NCBI RefSeq assembly: GCF_000006565.2
Contig: NC_031476.1
Span: 2,256,458-2,320,457, forward strand
Length of the DNA stretch: 64,000 nucleotides
Origin: Toxoplasma gondii ME49
Lineage: Eukaryota; Apicomplexa; Conoidasida; Eucoccidiorida; Sarcocystidae
Direction of reading: 5' to 3'
Shown here in pieces: positions 47,601-58,449 of this stretch. How positions within the stretch are numbered: the first letter of the stretch is position 1; every line of letters starts with the position of its first letter. The notes under the pieces are model-generated. The model was not told the DNA's origin. It searched no databases and saw nothing but the letters and a program-made list of their open reading frames with translations. Position numbers and translations under genes: made by a program.

Positions 47601-49244
47601 CACTTGGAGCTGCTCGAGCAGCGAACCGTCGTCGCGCGCGGCTGGAGGAGGAAAGGCCAAGACGACGCCGAGCAGATCGGAGAGGCAGAGGTCGCAGGAG
47701 TCGCTTCTGAGCAAGCTCGAAGGCGAGAGGAACGTGAAGAGGGGAAAGACGAAGATTGCGTGTGGGAGAGCCGTCTCGTTTTGCGGAGAATGCGGAGACG
47801 CGCGCGAAAGGCGAGCAAGATGGAAGGTCTATCTTCCTCCACGGACCTCGCTTCGGAGACACGGCGCGGCGGCGTTCCCTCAACGGAGAGAGAAGAGCAG
47901 GGAGAGGGTGCGGAAGAAGAGTCTCTCCAAGAGGCCAGAGAGCCGCAGATGGTCGCTGGAAAGCGCAGGACGCGGTCCGAGGGTGCAGGTCGGGAAGCTG
48001 GCCATGTGCAGGCAGCCTCGACTTCCCTGGACTCTGCGGAGAGCACTGCATGCGCCGGGGAGGGGCTGTGGTCCGCGGAAGAGGTCGATCTCCTTCTTGA
48101 TGTCGAAGTTCTCTGGTCGCACTTTGTCACGCTGTTTATCCAGGCTTTCCACCAGTCCTTGAAGAGCGACTTCCATGAGCAACGCTTTCTGTGCCGAGAG
48201 TTCTGGGGTCAAGCGATGAATCTGCTTCTCCTGCAGAACCGGGACGACGCAGGCATTTCGGCGCTCACTGCTGCGGCGACTCAACAAGCTGCTCTGCACT
48301 CCTCGACTGCTCCGTTTTCTTCGTCTGCGTCGGTGAGGGCGGCGTCTGTGTCGGCTGCGTCGTTTCTGTCTCGTCTGCTTCACCCACACTTCCGGGCGGC
48401 GCTGCGGCAACCGTTTTCTCACTTCTTGCCGGATCTGCAGAACTGTCAGATTCTAGAGGCGCGCCACCGGACGGTGTGGGGGGCGTCTGCGCAGGACCGC
48501 CACACGGCGGCGCGGCGTCTGGAGTTGCCGCGGCTCGGGAAGGTCCTTCTGGTCGCGGCGGCGCTCGCAGCGTACACGCCCGCAAGCAGAGACAAGCGCC
48601 ATTTCAACGACTGCTTCGGCAACGTCTTTCGAGTCGCGCGCCCCCGCCACGCACCTCTGCTGCAGTCGCCTCTGCTGCTGGCGACCGGTGCGAAGGCCGA
48701 GGCTCTGCATCCTGGGACTCCAGGTTCGCCGCGAAAGCCGGGGAAGAGCGTCGCCGAAAAACTCGAGCAAGACTTCCTGCCGCGCGCGCTGCCCAAGACC
48801 TTCTCGCTCCTCCGCTGGCTCGCTCTCGCCGAGTGTCTAGACACCGCAGCGGGGAAGCGACAAGCCAGCATCGGCTTGATGGACGCCGGGACTTGCCAGC
48901 AAGTGGTGGCCCTGCTGCGGCTCGGCCTCGTCCGACCCGCATCGGGAGGCGGAGAGAGTCGCGCGAACGGCGGCTTCGGTCTCTGGGGCGTCTTGAGCAC
49001 TTCCTCCCAGACATGGGGGAGCGAGTGGACGCAGCCTCTCGGCTGGGTGCTGGGCCAGCAACAGTTCATCGCCGCGCATGCGCGAAAAATGGACGCGTTT
49101 TTGGGTGGGCCTGCAGGCGCCAGCGGCCATGCCGCCGACCTCTTCAACTCGAACGCGCGGCTCGCGCTCCACGCGCCTCTCGCGGTCGTCAAGGAGTCTG
49201 CAGACTCGCTCGGAATCAACCTAGTGGACGCACTCGTCGGCTGA
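44631..49244 (+). CDS. ORC5: Origin recognition complex subunit 5, enlarged, 1537 residues
   Basis: One uninterrupted exon runs from ATG 44631 to TGA. The AAA+ core starts at about residue 505 (ECMYSFGRERARELSRLVAL). Walker A is VVGLPGSGKSHLLLSFF near 555 and Walker B is PLVIDEAFTLAQNM near 810. The sensor-1 strand is VCVILVGRSPLRPEIFEG near 905. The C-terminal part carries an ORC5-specific segment, LGKVLLVAAALAAYTPASRD at about 1302, matching the (Y)SK-IL-AAYLASYNP-R-DKR-F motif. The chain ends with a winged-helix-like SLGINLVDALV. ORC5 is part of the complex that marks replication origins and loads MCM2-7. The chain is about 3.5 times the usual 435-480 residues: a 500-residue disordered N-terminus, about 250 residues between Walker A and B instead of about 70, and a Glu/Arg-rich insert at about 1000-1130. 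An antisense ORF over the 5' end is a codon-bias shadow. Confidence 0.9.
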   Translation: MEERRAASARHGQSATLLDTSGSKKGSADGLRAAAARAVAASRHRQSGSLAATAQLSTSSVSAISNPLKRRRVRDGGEEEFWSPAPSPDFQSPVVVETHTSEAAVPRRNGEATEPRRLASRAGPASGVRTAADGCRPCGLAEDAVAAGTAGEKQKRQKHRSVATHSGSSERLDDEAYEVPGRDTSAGNSDGAGTDSLLGESVSRQDAAKAADPPPAEASSLCRAAVNKSAGDTREGKRASAVSKTATRAGTPSRGHAARTGAAASEKENEALQRRRPLPSLKNLYVQLSDDEGDSPAAATGTLPLQSFPLSGNRAPAARTEEQRDAGDHAPGDAQEGFSETCGDERRGLARAYPSLLTHTEGSVSHGDSEKEFAVRSVSAAGTVLPESSCEGGPLGGTREAERQAQRTPTRRGNKATAHSKEDGDTFDDSAPGVCLAPSSGLPVLPPQEWNRGLYSHPPGFSPLAASATQHAAAFSSPFPSVPAFQSSVSPHALGARRRASTLPLDSPWHAVPAPLRKAVAECMYSFGRERARELSRLVALLGDVSHPVSPIEVVGLPGSGKSHLLLSFFGASPLAWGYVDCAAACATAGAGRLAARQAICGKLLLHLALQLRRELLAGLHTVRALAAKNKSRVETQASQKAQEAETTQHPEEGGEFEQRRDEKKETQGRQMRASARSHGTKRDDASPASSRKKVTSSTDSTGSASPRASDSTGRPLSSDVSPSLQTSSASPFASSVALESLEAELKEKKTLLDRLMRQMQSGKRSAETLAFSGSLFSAGFSANSVEQFVSLLRQLLRCSSPLTRAFSVPLVIDEAFTLAQNMPDLLHALLRLPELLGGEARLRSSPTFELDSFSPPRLRSSDAARRGNPDETQGEDPRALECFLSSEEALEDKELLVPPRNVCVILVGRSPLRPEIFEGFPQPPRVHFRAYEGSEARDILARSFQALGLPVLRLAAAQQATRPRLGAEKTQQCTDTAERGARQDIWVYGHLELLEQRTVVARGWRRKGQDDAEQIGEAEVAGVASEQARRREEREEGKDEDCVWESRLVLRRMRRRARKASKMEGLSSSTDLASETRRGGVPSTEREEQGEGAEEESLQEAREPQMVAGKRRTRSEGAGREAGHVQAASTSLDSAESTACAGEGLWSAEEVDLLLDVEVLWSHFVTLFIQAFHQSLKSDFHEQRFLCREFWGQAMNLLLLQNRDDAGISALTAAATQQAALHSSTAPFSSSASVRAASVSAASFLSRLLHPHFRAALRQPFSHFLPDLQNCQILEARHRTVWGASAQDRHTAARRLELPRLGKVLLVAAALAAYTPASRDKRHFNDCFGNVFRVARPRHAPLLQSPLLLATGAKAEALHPGTPGSPRKPGKSVAEKLEQDFLPRALPKTFSLLRWLALAECLDTAAGKRQASIGLMDAGTCQQVVALLRLGLVRPASGGGESRANGGFGLWGVLSTSSQTWGSEWTQPLGWVLGQQQFIAAHARKMDAFLGGPAGASGHAADLFNSNARLALHAPLAVVKESADSLGINLVDALVG

Positions 49245-50745
49245 CAGGAACGAAAGAGAAAAGAGAGAACAAACGAGCGGAGAGCAGACGGAGAAGGGGA
49301 GGAACAGAAAGGAGGAGACAGGAGAAAAAGGGAAGGTAGAAGACGAGACCAAAGAAGGAGAGAGAGCAGGAGAGAGAAAACAGAAGAAAAGAAGAGAAGG
49401 GGAAAGAGAAGAAACAGATAAAAGAGAAGGCAGAGAGAGGAAGAAACAGAGGAGAAGAGGAAGGAAGATAGAGGAAGAGAAAAGAGCCATTCTGCCGCGC
49501 TCACGACAACGCGAAATACAGAGTTTGCAAGGTTTCCCGATGACGGGGAGAGAATTGAGGCGTGTCTTTACGGACTGCACCTGGAGAAAAAAGCGAAACA
49601 GGCGACAGTCTGGTGCGTCTTCTGAATATTTCTGAGCTGCTTCTGAGGCGCGTCTTCCGGCTCCACATTCAGACAGCAGGGAGCAGTGAGCACAAACGAA
49701 CAGGCGTTACTCCAGCGCATGCTCAACGAGCCATGAAAGCCTAAACTCTAAGTTTGCTACTGGCCTCTCTCGTCGAAGCAAAAGTCTCTCTCTTCACTCC
49801 TTGAACTGTGTGTGTGGGGAGGAGGAGGACAGTGCACAGGCGCGGCAAGGGACGGAGCGAGGGATAAAGAAAAGAGAAGAAGGAGAGATAACAGAGACAG
49901 AAGAAGAGCGAATGTGCAGACGAAGAACGGAGAGAAGAGAGAGATACGTGACCACAAAATACTCCCGTCGTGCTTAACGTTCGTGTGTCTCTGCCGCCCG
50001 ACGCTTTGTCAGCGGTCGTATTCTTAAGCGCGTACGTCTGGAGTCTGTGTGGTGCAGAGTCCCTGAGTAGCAGCGTTGTGTGTACAGGGGAAATGCAGCT
50101 TGTGCCAGAACGGCTGTGTCTCTGCGGAGACTTCCTGCGCGTCTTTTCGAAGAGACAGTTCCGCGCGAGCGAGTCAGAAAACGCGAAACACACACCAGGC
50201 GCGACTGAACGCAGCAAGCTACGGAGGCGAGGACAGAACAAAGCACAGAGAGGAGACAGGCTTCGAGCAGCAACAGCTTGACGGAGAAAACGAAGAGAGA
50301 AAATGGCGAGCATGAGCGGGGACGCTGGACTTCTGGAAATTGTGGTTCCACGCTTCTAACTCGTAGGAATGTTGCCGTTCTGCCGAGAGTTTTTTCGCAC
50401 TTTTCAAAGGCAGGAAATGTCGCTGAACGCTTTTTTTTCAGACTTTTACAAGCTGCAGAACACTTGGCCTCCACACACTTCAGACCCTGTTCGCGAGTGC
50501 CATTCAGCGATGGACAGGTCGTTGTCTGCATCGCGTAACTGTTTCAAGCGGCTGTTATCCTGCTAGAAACAGGCGCACGGTCCCTGCGAAAGTCGTCACG
50601 ATATCCCATCCGAGTCGCGTTAGTGCTTAGAAACTCGAGCGCTTCCCGCCGGCTCGGAAATCTCCCGCTGACCAGAGCACGACCACGGTCAAAGAGGCTT
50701 CCAGAACACAGCCTGTTTAGCGGCCACCGGTTCGCCCAGGTTTCT
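49245..50745. other. ORC5 3' flank, purine-rich on the plus strand
   Basis: From 49245 to about 49480 the plus strand is nearly pure A/G (gagaaaagagagaac...), and similar purine-rich blocks recur at 49850-49960. The genes either side are convergent, so this holds both 3' UTRs. Several open frames exist only because the DNA lacks stop-forming pyrimidine context; none is called. Confidence 0.5.
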
Positions 50746-53700
50746 CTAGATCTCCGAGTCTGCTCGGTCGCGCCGAACAGCCGTCGGGGGCAAGCAGTTC
50801 AGATGCTTTTCGATGACCGCAAACAGCTCAGGGTGTTCGTAGCCGACGCGAGCGTACGCGTCCTGGAGAAACAGACGTACCGGCAGGCGAGAAACAGGAC
50901 AGTGGGGAAGGCAGAGGAGAACGCACAGAAAGAAGGATAGAGCAGAAAGCGACAGAGACATACACGAGGTGGAGGAGACAGAGAGACACAGGAGAACGAA
51001 GCTACAGAGAGAGGAGAGCGAAAGAGGAAGCACAGAGGTAAAAAAAGCGGCAGAGAGAGATAGAGATCGAGAAGAAAGAAGTCACCGAGGGAGAAAGAGG
51101 AGAGCCAGAAAAGAACGAACAGCGAATAAGAGCAGTAGAACTCGGGGGTCAAGAAGGACAGAGATGCAGAGAAAGCCACTGAATCTGAGGGAATCCGGAG
51201 ACAGACCTCATGCGACCGCGACTCACATGCAACGCAGATGGCTCCTCGGTTTCTGCATGCGTTTCTTATTTGTCAAGCCACACCACGAAGAGAAACACCT
51301 GTGAGTTTGCTTGTCAACCAGTGAAACCAGTTGCATGCCGGGCTGGCTTTTCAAACCAAAGATTCTCTCGATCCTGTGCACGTCCTCAGAGCCCGGTGTA
51401 CGTACACCTCGCCACGCAGATGTGTGTTCACGCAAGAGCTGAGGGGAGAAAACTCATCGCAGACTAACCTTGAGAGACTGCAAATCCCAGACGAACGCGC
51501 GGTCGAGTCCCTGCAGCGAGACGCAAACGAGGAAGAGACAGCGTCACATGCGAAATCGCGCGGAGAACACCCCGAGCCTCCTCGCGGTGCACAAGCATGC
51601 GATGAGTCAAAAACGACTCAGCAGAGGGTCTTACTGAGGAGACGAGAAACGAGACCCCCCAGAGAAGCAGGTTACGAAGGTGAAGGGTGTCTCAGGCTTG
51701 CGCCAGGGAGGCGAGCGCATGTGCATTTTCGACTGTTTCTCAGGGATCAGAGCCTGGCTGCTGGCTCGACTTCTCTTTGCAGACACTCTTCTCTCTGTTC
51801 GCCTCCGTTTTTTCTGCTCGGTCTCCCTTTTGCCTTTTCTCCTTCGCCTTCGGCATCGTTTTCTCGATTCCTCGTTCTGTTCTCCGATCTGGCCTCCTTC
51901 CTCTCGTTCTGCCCTCGCCATTTTCTCGTCTCCCTGCTTTTCTCTTCTTCCTGCTTTTCTCGTCTCCCTGCTTTGCTCTCGCTTACATCAGCGCAAAAGA
52001 AGTTCCCTGCCGCCAGGAAGAACGGCTCGTGGCGAACAGCCATCCTGCCGAGAGCGCCGACTAAAGGAACGAGGTGCAGAACACTCAGCTCAATACACGC
52101 CTTCGTTTTCTCCCGCGCATGCAAACTCTGCAGACTCTTGCGACCACCGTTGCCTCGGCAGTCTCGTCCTTCCCTTCTGCGGCTCTCAGATCTCCGCTGC
52201 GACCCGTACGTCGCTTCCTCGCTGCCTGCGTGCGAAGCAGACTGAGGAGGAGACAGCGACGGATGGCGCGAAGACAGCGAAGAAGACGCAGGAAGAAAGC
52301 AGGAAAAGGATTGGGGAGAAGAGCGAGAAGAAGAAGAGGACTGGGGAGAAGAGCGAGAAGAGGAGGAAGAGTAGAAACGAAGGGAAGAGTGCTGCAGAAG
52401 ATGATCGCAGACGGAGAGAAAGGTCGCTTGAGCGCCGGGGAAAACAGAAGCGCCTCGAAGACGCGAGAAGCTGGAGACATTGCAGAAAGGAAGACGCAGG
52501 AGGGAAGAACGAGAATCCAGACAAAGAGGGGGGAACTGCGAAGGCCGGAACACGATCAACAAACACAGCAGTGGAAAGCGAGAAAGACACGACCCCACGG
52601 GAGAAACTCTGGAATGTGACGAACTCGAAACTAGAAAGAGCACCGTCCACTGTGTACCGACACTCCGAGAGAAAGACTTTACGGTGTAGTCTCACCTTCC
52701 TTTGTGGTCTGGCTTGTTTCCCCCTTGGTGTTTTTCAGACGATCCCCTTCCCCGCGAAAGATCCTTCCACTCGTTGTCGTTTTCATTTGCTACTCTTCCG
52801 TTGACATCAGCCACGAACTGAGCTGCCTCTCACGACGTCGCGGACCGCGCGTATACGCGCCGCAAATTGTTTCATTGACTTTGAAGCGTTTTCATCGAGA
52901 CAGGCGCTGGAAACAGCGACGTCCTTTCGAGTGAACCTTGCCCGAAGTAAGATCTGTTTCTGAAGTATTTGAGCAAGTCCTGGAAAAGTCGAAGCGACCG
53001 CATCGTCTGCGGGCGTCCGCGTTTGCGCGCGCATCTCTCGTCGGAGGCAGGCGAAAGGCTCCGCGACTCGACGGCGCAGCACAGCGAATCGGTTCCCAGA
53101 TCCCTGACTGCACTTTCGCAGCTCTCTGTGGCACCTTTGTGAAGATCAAGTAATCTCTTGAGCAGTGGGAACCGTGCCAAACTGAAGGCCAGCTATAGCG
53201 GCTTACCTGGACAACACCGTCACGAGTTGCTGCAGGGTGAAGCTCCTGAAAAGCGAACAGAGAAAAAAAGCAGAGAGACCACAAAAAAAGTCAGAAGGGA
53301 GCAAGGGAATGAGAGAACGAGAAATTCGACAGGCCAGTTACCGAATTGCATCGAAGAAACAAACCGCTTTGTCCTCTCGAGATCAAAACAGCAGAAACAG
53401 ACATCTCATTCAACTCCTTTCTTCAGCAGTTTATCCGGACACAAGAACCCCATATCTACACACATATATATTTACATATATATATATATATATATAATCT
53501 ATACTACACATAAAATATACACAAACACACATATACACATATATATATATATATATATAAATAGTTTATTTTTGTATTTATCAATCCATTTTGCATTGAT
53601 TTATCATCGAGATAGAGATGCATGGATACCTGTCTCTGAATCGATTTGCAACTCCGGATACCAAAGGTCTTCAAGTACTCAGGCGGCAACTCACGTACTC

Positions 53701-56700
53701 GTACATGCACATTTCTCTGGATGGACTCTGCAGACACGGATGTCCGCTTCAGCGTGACGAGCAGACGCGTCAGACGAGTGCAGCGCAACGTATGGAAAGG
53801 CGCAAATGCAGCACATAAAGCAGCGTCTGTCCTCTGGGTCCCGACGGATGGTCCGGCGCCTTTCTCGGAACCGAGGAGGGCGTCTGACCGTCTCTCGGTG
53901 TGTTCGAGTTTTTTCTCAAAGTCCTCACGGCAGCAGGCGATTCGTAGCTCGGAACAGAGCGAAGAAGACTGCGTCGCGTACGCACAAGTTGGGCGCATGG
54001 CGCAGCTGTCTGAACGCGTAGAGGATCCCGACGAGGTCTTGCGGAGCGAGGTCGGCCGAGTGGAAGGGCAACCATGCGTCGAGGGCGAGAAGGAAGTCGC
54101 TGTCCGCGATGTTCAGTCTAGAAGAAGAGACACAGGGAGGGGACATGGTGCGAAGGTAGCGCAGAAGAGAAGAGAAAGAAGACGAGAAGAAGAGACAGTC
54201 GCCGAAAAGAGAGAAGGGAGACTGCTCGGGGGCGGAGGACAGGAAAGAAGAGGCGAAAGATTCGAAGGGAACGGCGCGCGAGAGAGAACAGCACAGAGAA
54301 GAGAAGACGAACACTGAGGCGAGACAGCCGACGAAAGCGCGGTGGCAGTGGGGAGAGGGACGGGGAGGAAGGAAGGTGAAAAAAGAGGCACGAGAGGAAC
54401 AAGGAAAGAGAGAAACCAAGACCATGCACAGAGACCAATGAAGAGAGAGACTCCGGAAAACGCGAGGTCGATCGAGAAGCGACGCGCAAGGCGCTGACGC
54501 ACAGTCTTGGCTTCTTCCCAGGGAACTGTTTAGAAGGAAAAGCGAAAAAACCCGAACACCCGGTTCTCACGCCAGTCGGAGCCAAAACAGCCTCTTTGAC
54601 TGGAGAACCGGACAACAAAAGATCGGCTTTCCACTGGGACTGGACATGCAGGACGGCAACGTCTCCGTTCGTTGCAGGTCGTCTGCTTTCGCTTCAGGGG
54701 GACGGAGAGGTCCACCGACAACGAGAGAGTCTGGATGGAATTTCTGCCGCCCCGCTCCATCTGTCCTCACCTCGCGAAGGTTTGGGCGAGGTTGCTGACG
54801 TCGCGGCACATGAGGATGTCCTCGCTGGACTCTGCGGCTTTCGCGTCGCCGTGGATCGAAGTCTGAGAAGGGAGCCGGCCTCGCTGCTCTCCGTCCTTCC
54901 AGCCTTGGCCCTCAACGCCCTCAGGCAACGGACCTCCAATCTCCCCCGCTTCCTCGCTCTGGCGCTCTCCCTCGGTCTCTCTTTCCTTCGTTCGTGTCTC
55001 CTCTCCTCCCGCCTCTGGCTGGAGAAAGCCAGAGGCGACGCGCTGATCTCTCGCGGCTCTCTGCATGGCGCAGCGGGCGCGTCGGACGATTGCGTTGACG
55101 AGTTCGCCTGAGAGAAAGGAGACAGAGACAGAGAACGCGCCCCCGTTTTCCGCCGAGGCGCTTGGCTTGCGCGGCAGTCCAGCGACTTGATCGAGAAGCG
55201 CAGTGCAGCGAGAGGGCCTCCTGCGAGGCCGCCGGTGTGGAGCTCCTTTGTGCGCTGTCTCCTCCGTCGGCGCGGAGACTCCGTGCTTTGTTTGCGTCTG
55301 ACTGACTTTGGAAAAGCGAAACTGTCTCGGCTTTTTTCTCGGTTTTTCAGCTCCTTTTTCACTCTGAGCTGGTTTCGATCCCAGAATCGCGCGACCTCAC
55401 TTGCCTTGTTCTGTTTCCTCGTCTTTTCACCTCCACTCCGCAGCCTCGGTGTTCTGTCCAGCTTACTTAGGTCGCCTTGAAGATGGGCAACGCGTGAGAG
55501 GGCAAAGCAAAGCGTGAGGACGCCGCCGAGGTCCATCCCTCCAATTCTGGGCGCCAGTACGCCTCCCAGGTCTCGCAGCATGCGGCGAGAGCCTCCCTCG
55601 GCTCGAGCGACTTCTGAGCAGGCCGGAGCGGTCTCTGCAGACGAATCGGGAGCGGCGTGTGGCGACATGGTTGCCTCTCTGTTTGACACTGTTGCAAGCG
55701 CATGCAGACGCTGCGCTTCTCTCCTGTTCTCTCTCTTGTTCACCTGCCGGCTGTAGCCCCAGGCCTCGCCGCGGAGAATCCGTTCGCGGGCGTCGACGCC
55801 TGCGACCGGCGTCGAGAGAACGCCTGCAATCTGCGCTGAGAAAATGTCGAAAAAAATCACCAGCGACTGCGTCACGGACATCCCGCGCGGCGAGCAGACC
55901 GCCGCTCGAAAAAGCAGCGGAGACGCGCCTCCTGTCTCCTGCGAGACGGCAGACCGGGGAGGAGTCTCCGCAGTGTGGGGTGCCTCGGCGGCTTGTCTCG
56001 CCAGCGAGGGCAGCACCACGGCCTCGAGGTGTCTCCGAGAGGCCTCGAGCAGGTCTGGGCGATTGCAGCGTACTTTGAAGAAGGCCCGAAGGACCGTCGC
56101 CAGAGCCGCGAGCGAGAGGTCCCCCAGAGGCATGGCGAGGCCAGCAGACGCCGAAGAAGATCCAGAAGTCGCAACGAAAGACGCAAAGCCGTAGGCGTCG
56201 TCGGGAGCCACAGAAGGAGCAGACGGAGAAGAAGAGAGAGAACCAGGCAAAGACGCACACGAAGAAGGAGAATGAAGAGAAGAAGGAGAATGGGAAGAAG
56301 GAGAAGAAGGATGCGACAGAGCAGGGGGCACTGGACAGGCTTTGATGTCCTGAAACGAAGAAGGGAGGCCACAGTCTGGAAAAGAGACTGACTGGCCTTC
56401 GTGAATGGGATTTCGGTACGGAGTCACAAGGTAGTCCGAAAACAGGTGGAAAACACGGTGCAACGAGGTCCGCGGAAGCTCGACGGGGGCGGTCGCGAGC
56501 GCATGCAAGAGCGTGGCGACAGCTCGAGGCTCGAAGTCGAGGAATTCAACCATGTCTGCAACCGGAGGCCGGCGAGGACCAGGCGAGAACGAAGAAACCT
56601 CACTGTGAAGAGCGCCAGCAAACGACGACGGCGAAGAAGAGGATGGAGATGAAGAAGGAGAAGGAGAGGGAGGAGTTCCAAGAAGGAAGTCGAGGACAGA

Positions 56701-58293
56701 GGAGTAGAATGCTTTGTCCTTGAATCCTGCTTTCACCAGCGCAGCCGTCAGCACGGCTAGCTCACTGCCGCGAAAAGCGAAAGGGAACTCAGAAAAAACC
56801 ATGGCCCCCAACGCATAAATTTCCCCCGCGCATGCGGACGAAATCAGGCTACCATGCGAGTCTCGCAACCGGCAAGGAGACGCAGAAGACAGAGAAAACG
56901 ACGTTGCAGGTGGAGAGAGAAACACAGAGGGGGAAGCAGGAGAGGGAGAAGCAGGAGAGGGAGAAGCAGGAGACGGAGAAGCAGGAGAGGGAGAAGCGAG
57001 AGGTCGAGGAGTGACTCCGGCTCGAGCGAACGCGTGGACTGTAGCGCAAAGTCCAGCGACGGAGAGGAGAGAAGAATGCAGGACGGCGGAGGAATCAACG
57101 AAGGGGGAACTGGAAGGCGAGGCGTCTGAGGGAGGCGCGCGGCTGCTCTCTCCGCATCGCCGCAGGCCTTCAATCCCCCCGCGCAGGTCTCCCTCCCCTT
57201 CTTGGCGCCCTTCGACCAGGCGTCTGATGGAGAGAGCGCCAGAACGAGACCTCGAAGAGGGAGAAGACCCTGCAGAAGGTTGAAGACAGACGGGAGATTC
57301 GCGGATCTCGAGGTGACATTTTTGGACGACGAAGCAGGCGACTTCATCCCAGAAAGGCGCATTCGGCGACAGTCGCTTCCCAGCCATCTCCGTGCATGCA
57401 AACTGCATGTCCTCGGCACACATGCTGCCGCGAGTCAGCGCGGCCGCGAGGAAGGCCGCGCGGCGGCCTAGGCCTGGCCGGGCCTTCTCCACCTTTTTGC
57501 ATGCATGCAGATCGAACTGGCCTTCGTCTCGCTCCGTCCAAGACCCCCACTTCAGGCGCGTGGAGGCTCGCGGTTCACGGCAGCCTGCGGAGACGCGGCT
57601 GTCGCCAGGCGACGTCGCCGGTCTGTCGCCAGGCTGCGCCTGTGGAGGCAGGCGCGCGTATCTCCTCGCCGCGGCCGAGAAGGCAGGCGCAGAAAGCGGT
57701 GCAGACTCTCCGTCCAGCGCGGCGGCAGAGCGAGGAGAAGAGGAACCGGAGGAGAAGAGAGGAGGAGAAGAGAAAGAGACACGGAGAGCAGGAGGCCGAG
57801 CGAGAGAAGAAGAAGAAGAAAAAGAAGAAGAAGAAAAAGAAGAAGAAGAACGGGGACGGAAGGCGGAAGGGGGAACAGAAGGAGGAGGCACAGGTGAAGG
57901 AGGAGAACAAGGAGAAGAAGAAGAGAGAGAAGGAGAAAGAGAAGACAGAGACCGTGAAAATCGCGTTGCGTCGAGATATGGATAACATGGAGTGTCATGA
58001 GACGTCGCAGAGTCGCGCCGTAAGTGGAACTCCTTTCGCGTTCTCGAGTGAAGAGGCGACGAAGGCCGAAGAGAGCCAAGACGGAAGACAGCAGTTCTCC
58101 CTTTCCAGGGTCGCTGACCGTTCCTCGCCACACAGCTTCCTTCTCTCAGCTGGTCTCTCTCCGCGAACCGGAAACGAAGAGCCGAGTTCTGCAAAAGAGC
58201 ATCCGAAGAAGCGGCAGAAGGCGGCGCGAGGAGACGAGCTCGGCGACTGAAGGGATCGAAGGCGGAGCGGACTCCCCGGCCAGGCGTCGCCAT
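50746..58293 (-). CDS. Large helical-repeat protein resembling FAST/RAP-associated organellar RNA-binding proteins
   Basis: Resolved exons: 58293-55467 (942 codons), 55107-54771, 54117-53929, 53134-52834, 51508-51467 and 50862-50746 with stop TAG. The first three join in phase, and the last three agree among themselves. An exon at about 53850-53695 is likely (TRLLVTLKRTSVSAESIQRN before a GTGAGT donor) but its phase is unresolved. The N-terminus is Arg/Ser/Ala-rich like a mitochondrial presequence. Repeated helix pairs recur: SVAGLCATVHAFARAGV; ELAVLTAALVKAGFKDKAFY; AVATLLHALATAP; LAALATVLRAFFKV; VSNLAQTFARLNIADSDF; DLVGILYAFRQLRHAPNL; DAYARVGYEHPELFAVIEKH. This alpha-repeat style is common in apicomplexan RAP-domain proteins. 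I did not find the RAP domain itself, so the name stays tentative. Introns are strongly pyrimidine-rich in the sense direction. Confidence 0.6.
53460..53562. repeat. (TA)n/(CA)n microsatellite block within an intron
   Basis: Two TA runs (about 53475-53496 and 53538-53560) are separated by acacataaaatatac and CA-rich sequence. It falls between the third and later exons of the minus-strand helical-repeat gene. Confidence 0.8.
56933..56997 (-). repeat. 15-bp coding tandem repeat (Pro-Ala-Ser-Pro-Ser)
   Basis: About four copies of a 15-bp unit (gaagcaggagaggga on the plus strand) encode SPASPSPASPSPASPSPASP on the minus strand, inside exon 1 of the helical-repeat protein. One copy has a single substitution (gagacgg). 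Confidence 0.8.
57806..57852 (-). repeat. GAA/TTC triplet microsatellite encoding Ser/Phe
   Basis: Near-pure gaa triplets on the plus strand (with aaa and gag variants) read as a Ser-rich run with a few Phe on the minus coding strand. Confidence 0.75.
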
Positions 58294-58442
58294 CCTCGGG
58301 GAGCGTCTGTTCCACCTTTCGGAAAAATGCTTGTCAAGTCATTGTTTAAGATGTGCAGACGCCTTCTTTTTCGAGAGCGTTTCTTTCTGAAGCGCGTCTC
58401 CGGAAACGTCTCGCCCTCCAGATTTTTTTCCTACTTGTCGCT

Positions 58443-58449
58443 GCATGCA
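58443..58449. promoter_or_regulatory. TGCATGC motif upstream of the helical-repeat gene
   Basis: TGCATGC lies about 150 bp upstream of the minus-strand ATG at 58293, a typical distance for this coccidian promoter element. Function is inferred from motif and position. Confidence 0.4.

Noticed and set aside
51331..52804. Plus-strand frames of 304 and 374 codons
   Set aside because: They lie in skewed low-complexity DNA that is intronic for the minus-strand gene, and have no ordered composition or motif.
55975..58250. Plus-strand Arg/Glu/Lys-rich frames (up to 284 codons)
   Set aside because: They are antisense to exon 1 of the helical-repeat gene and arise from purine-rich low complexity.
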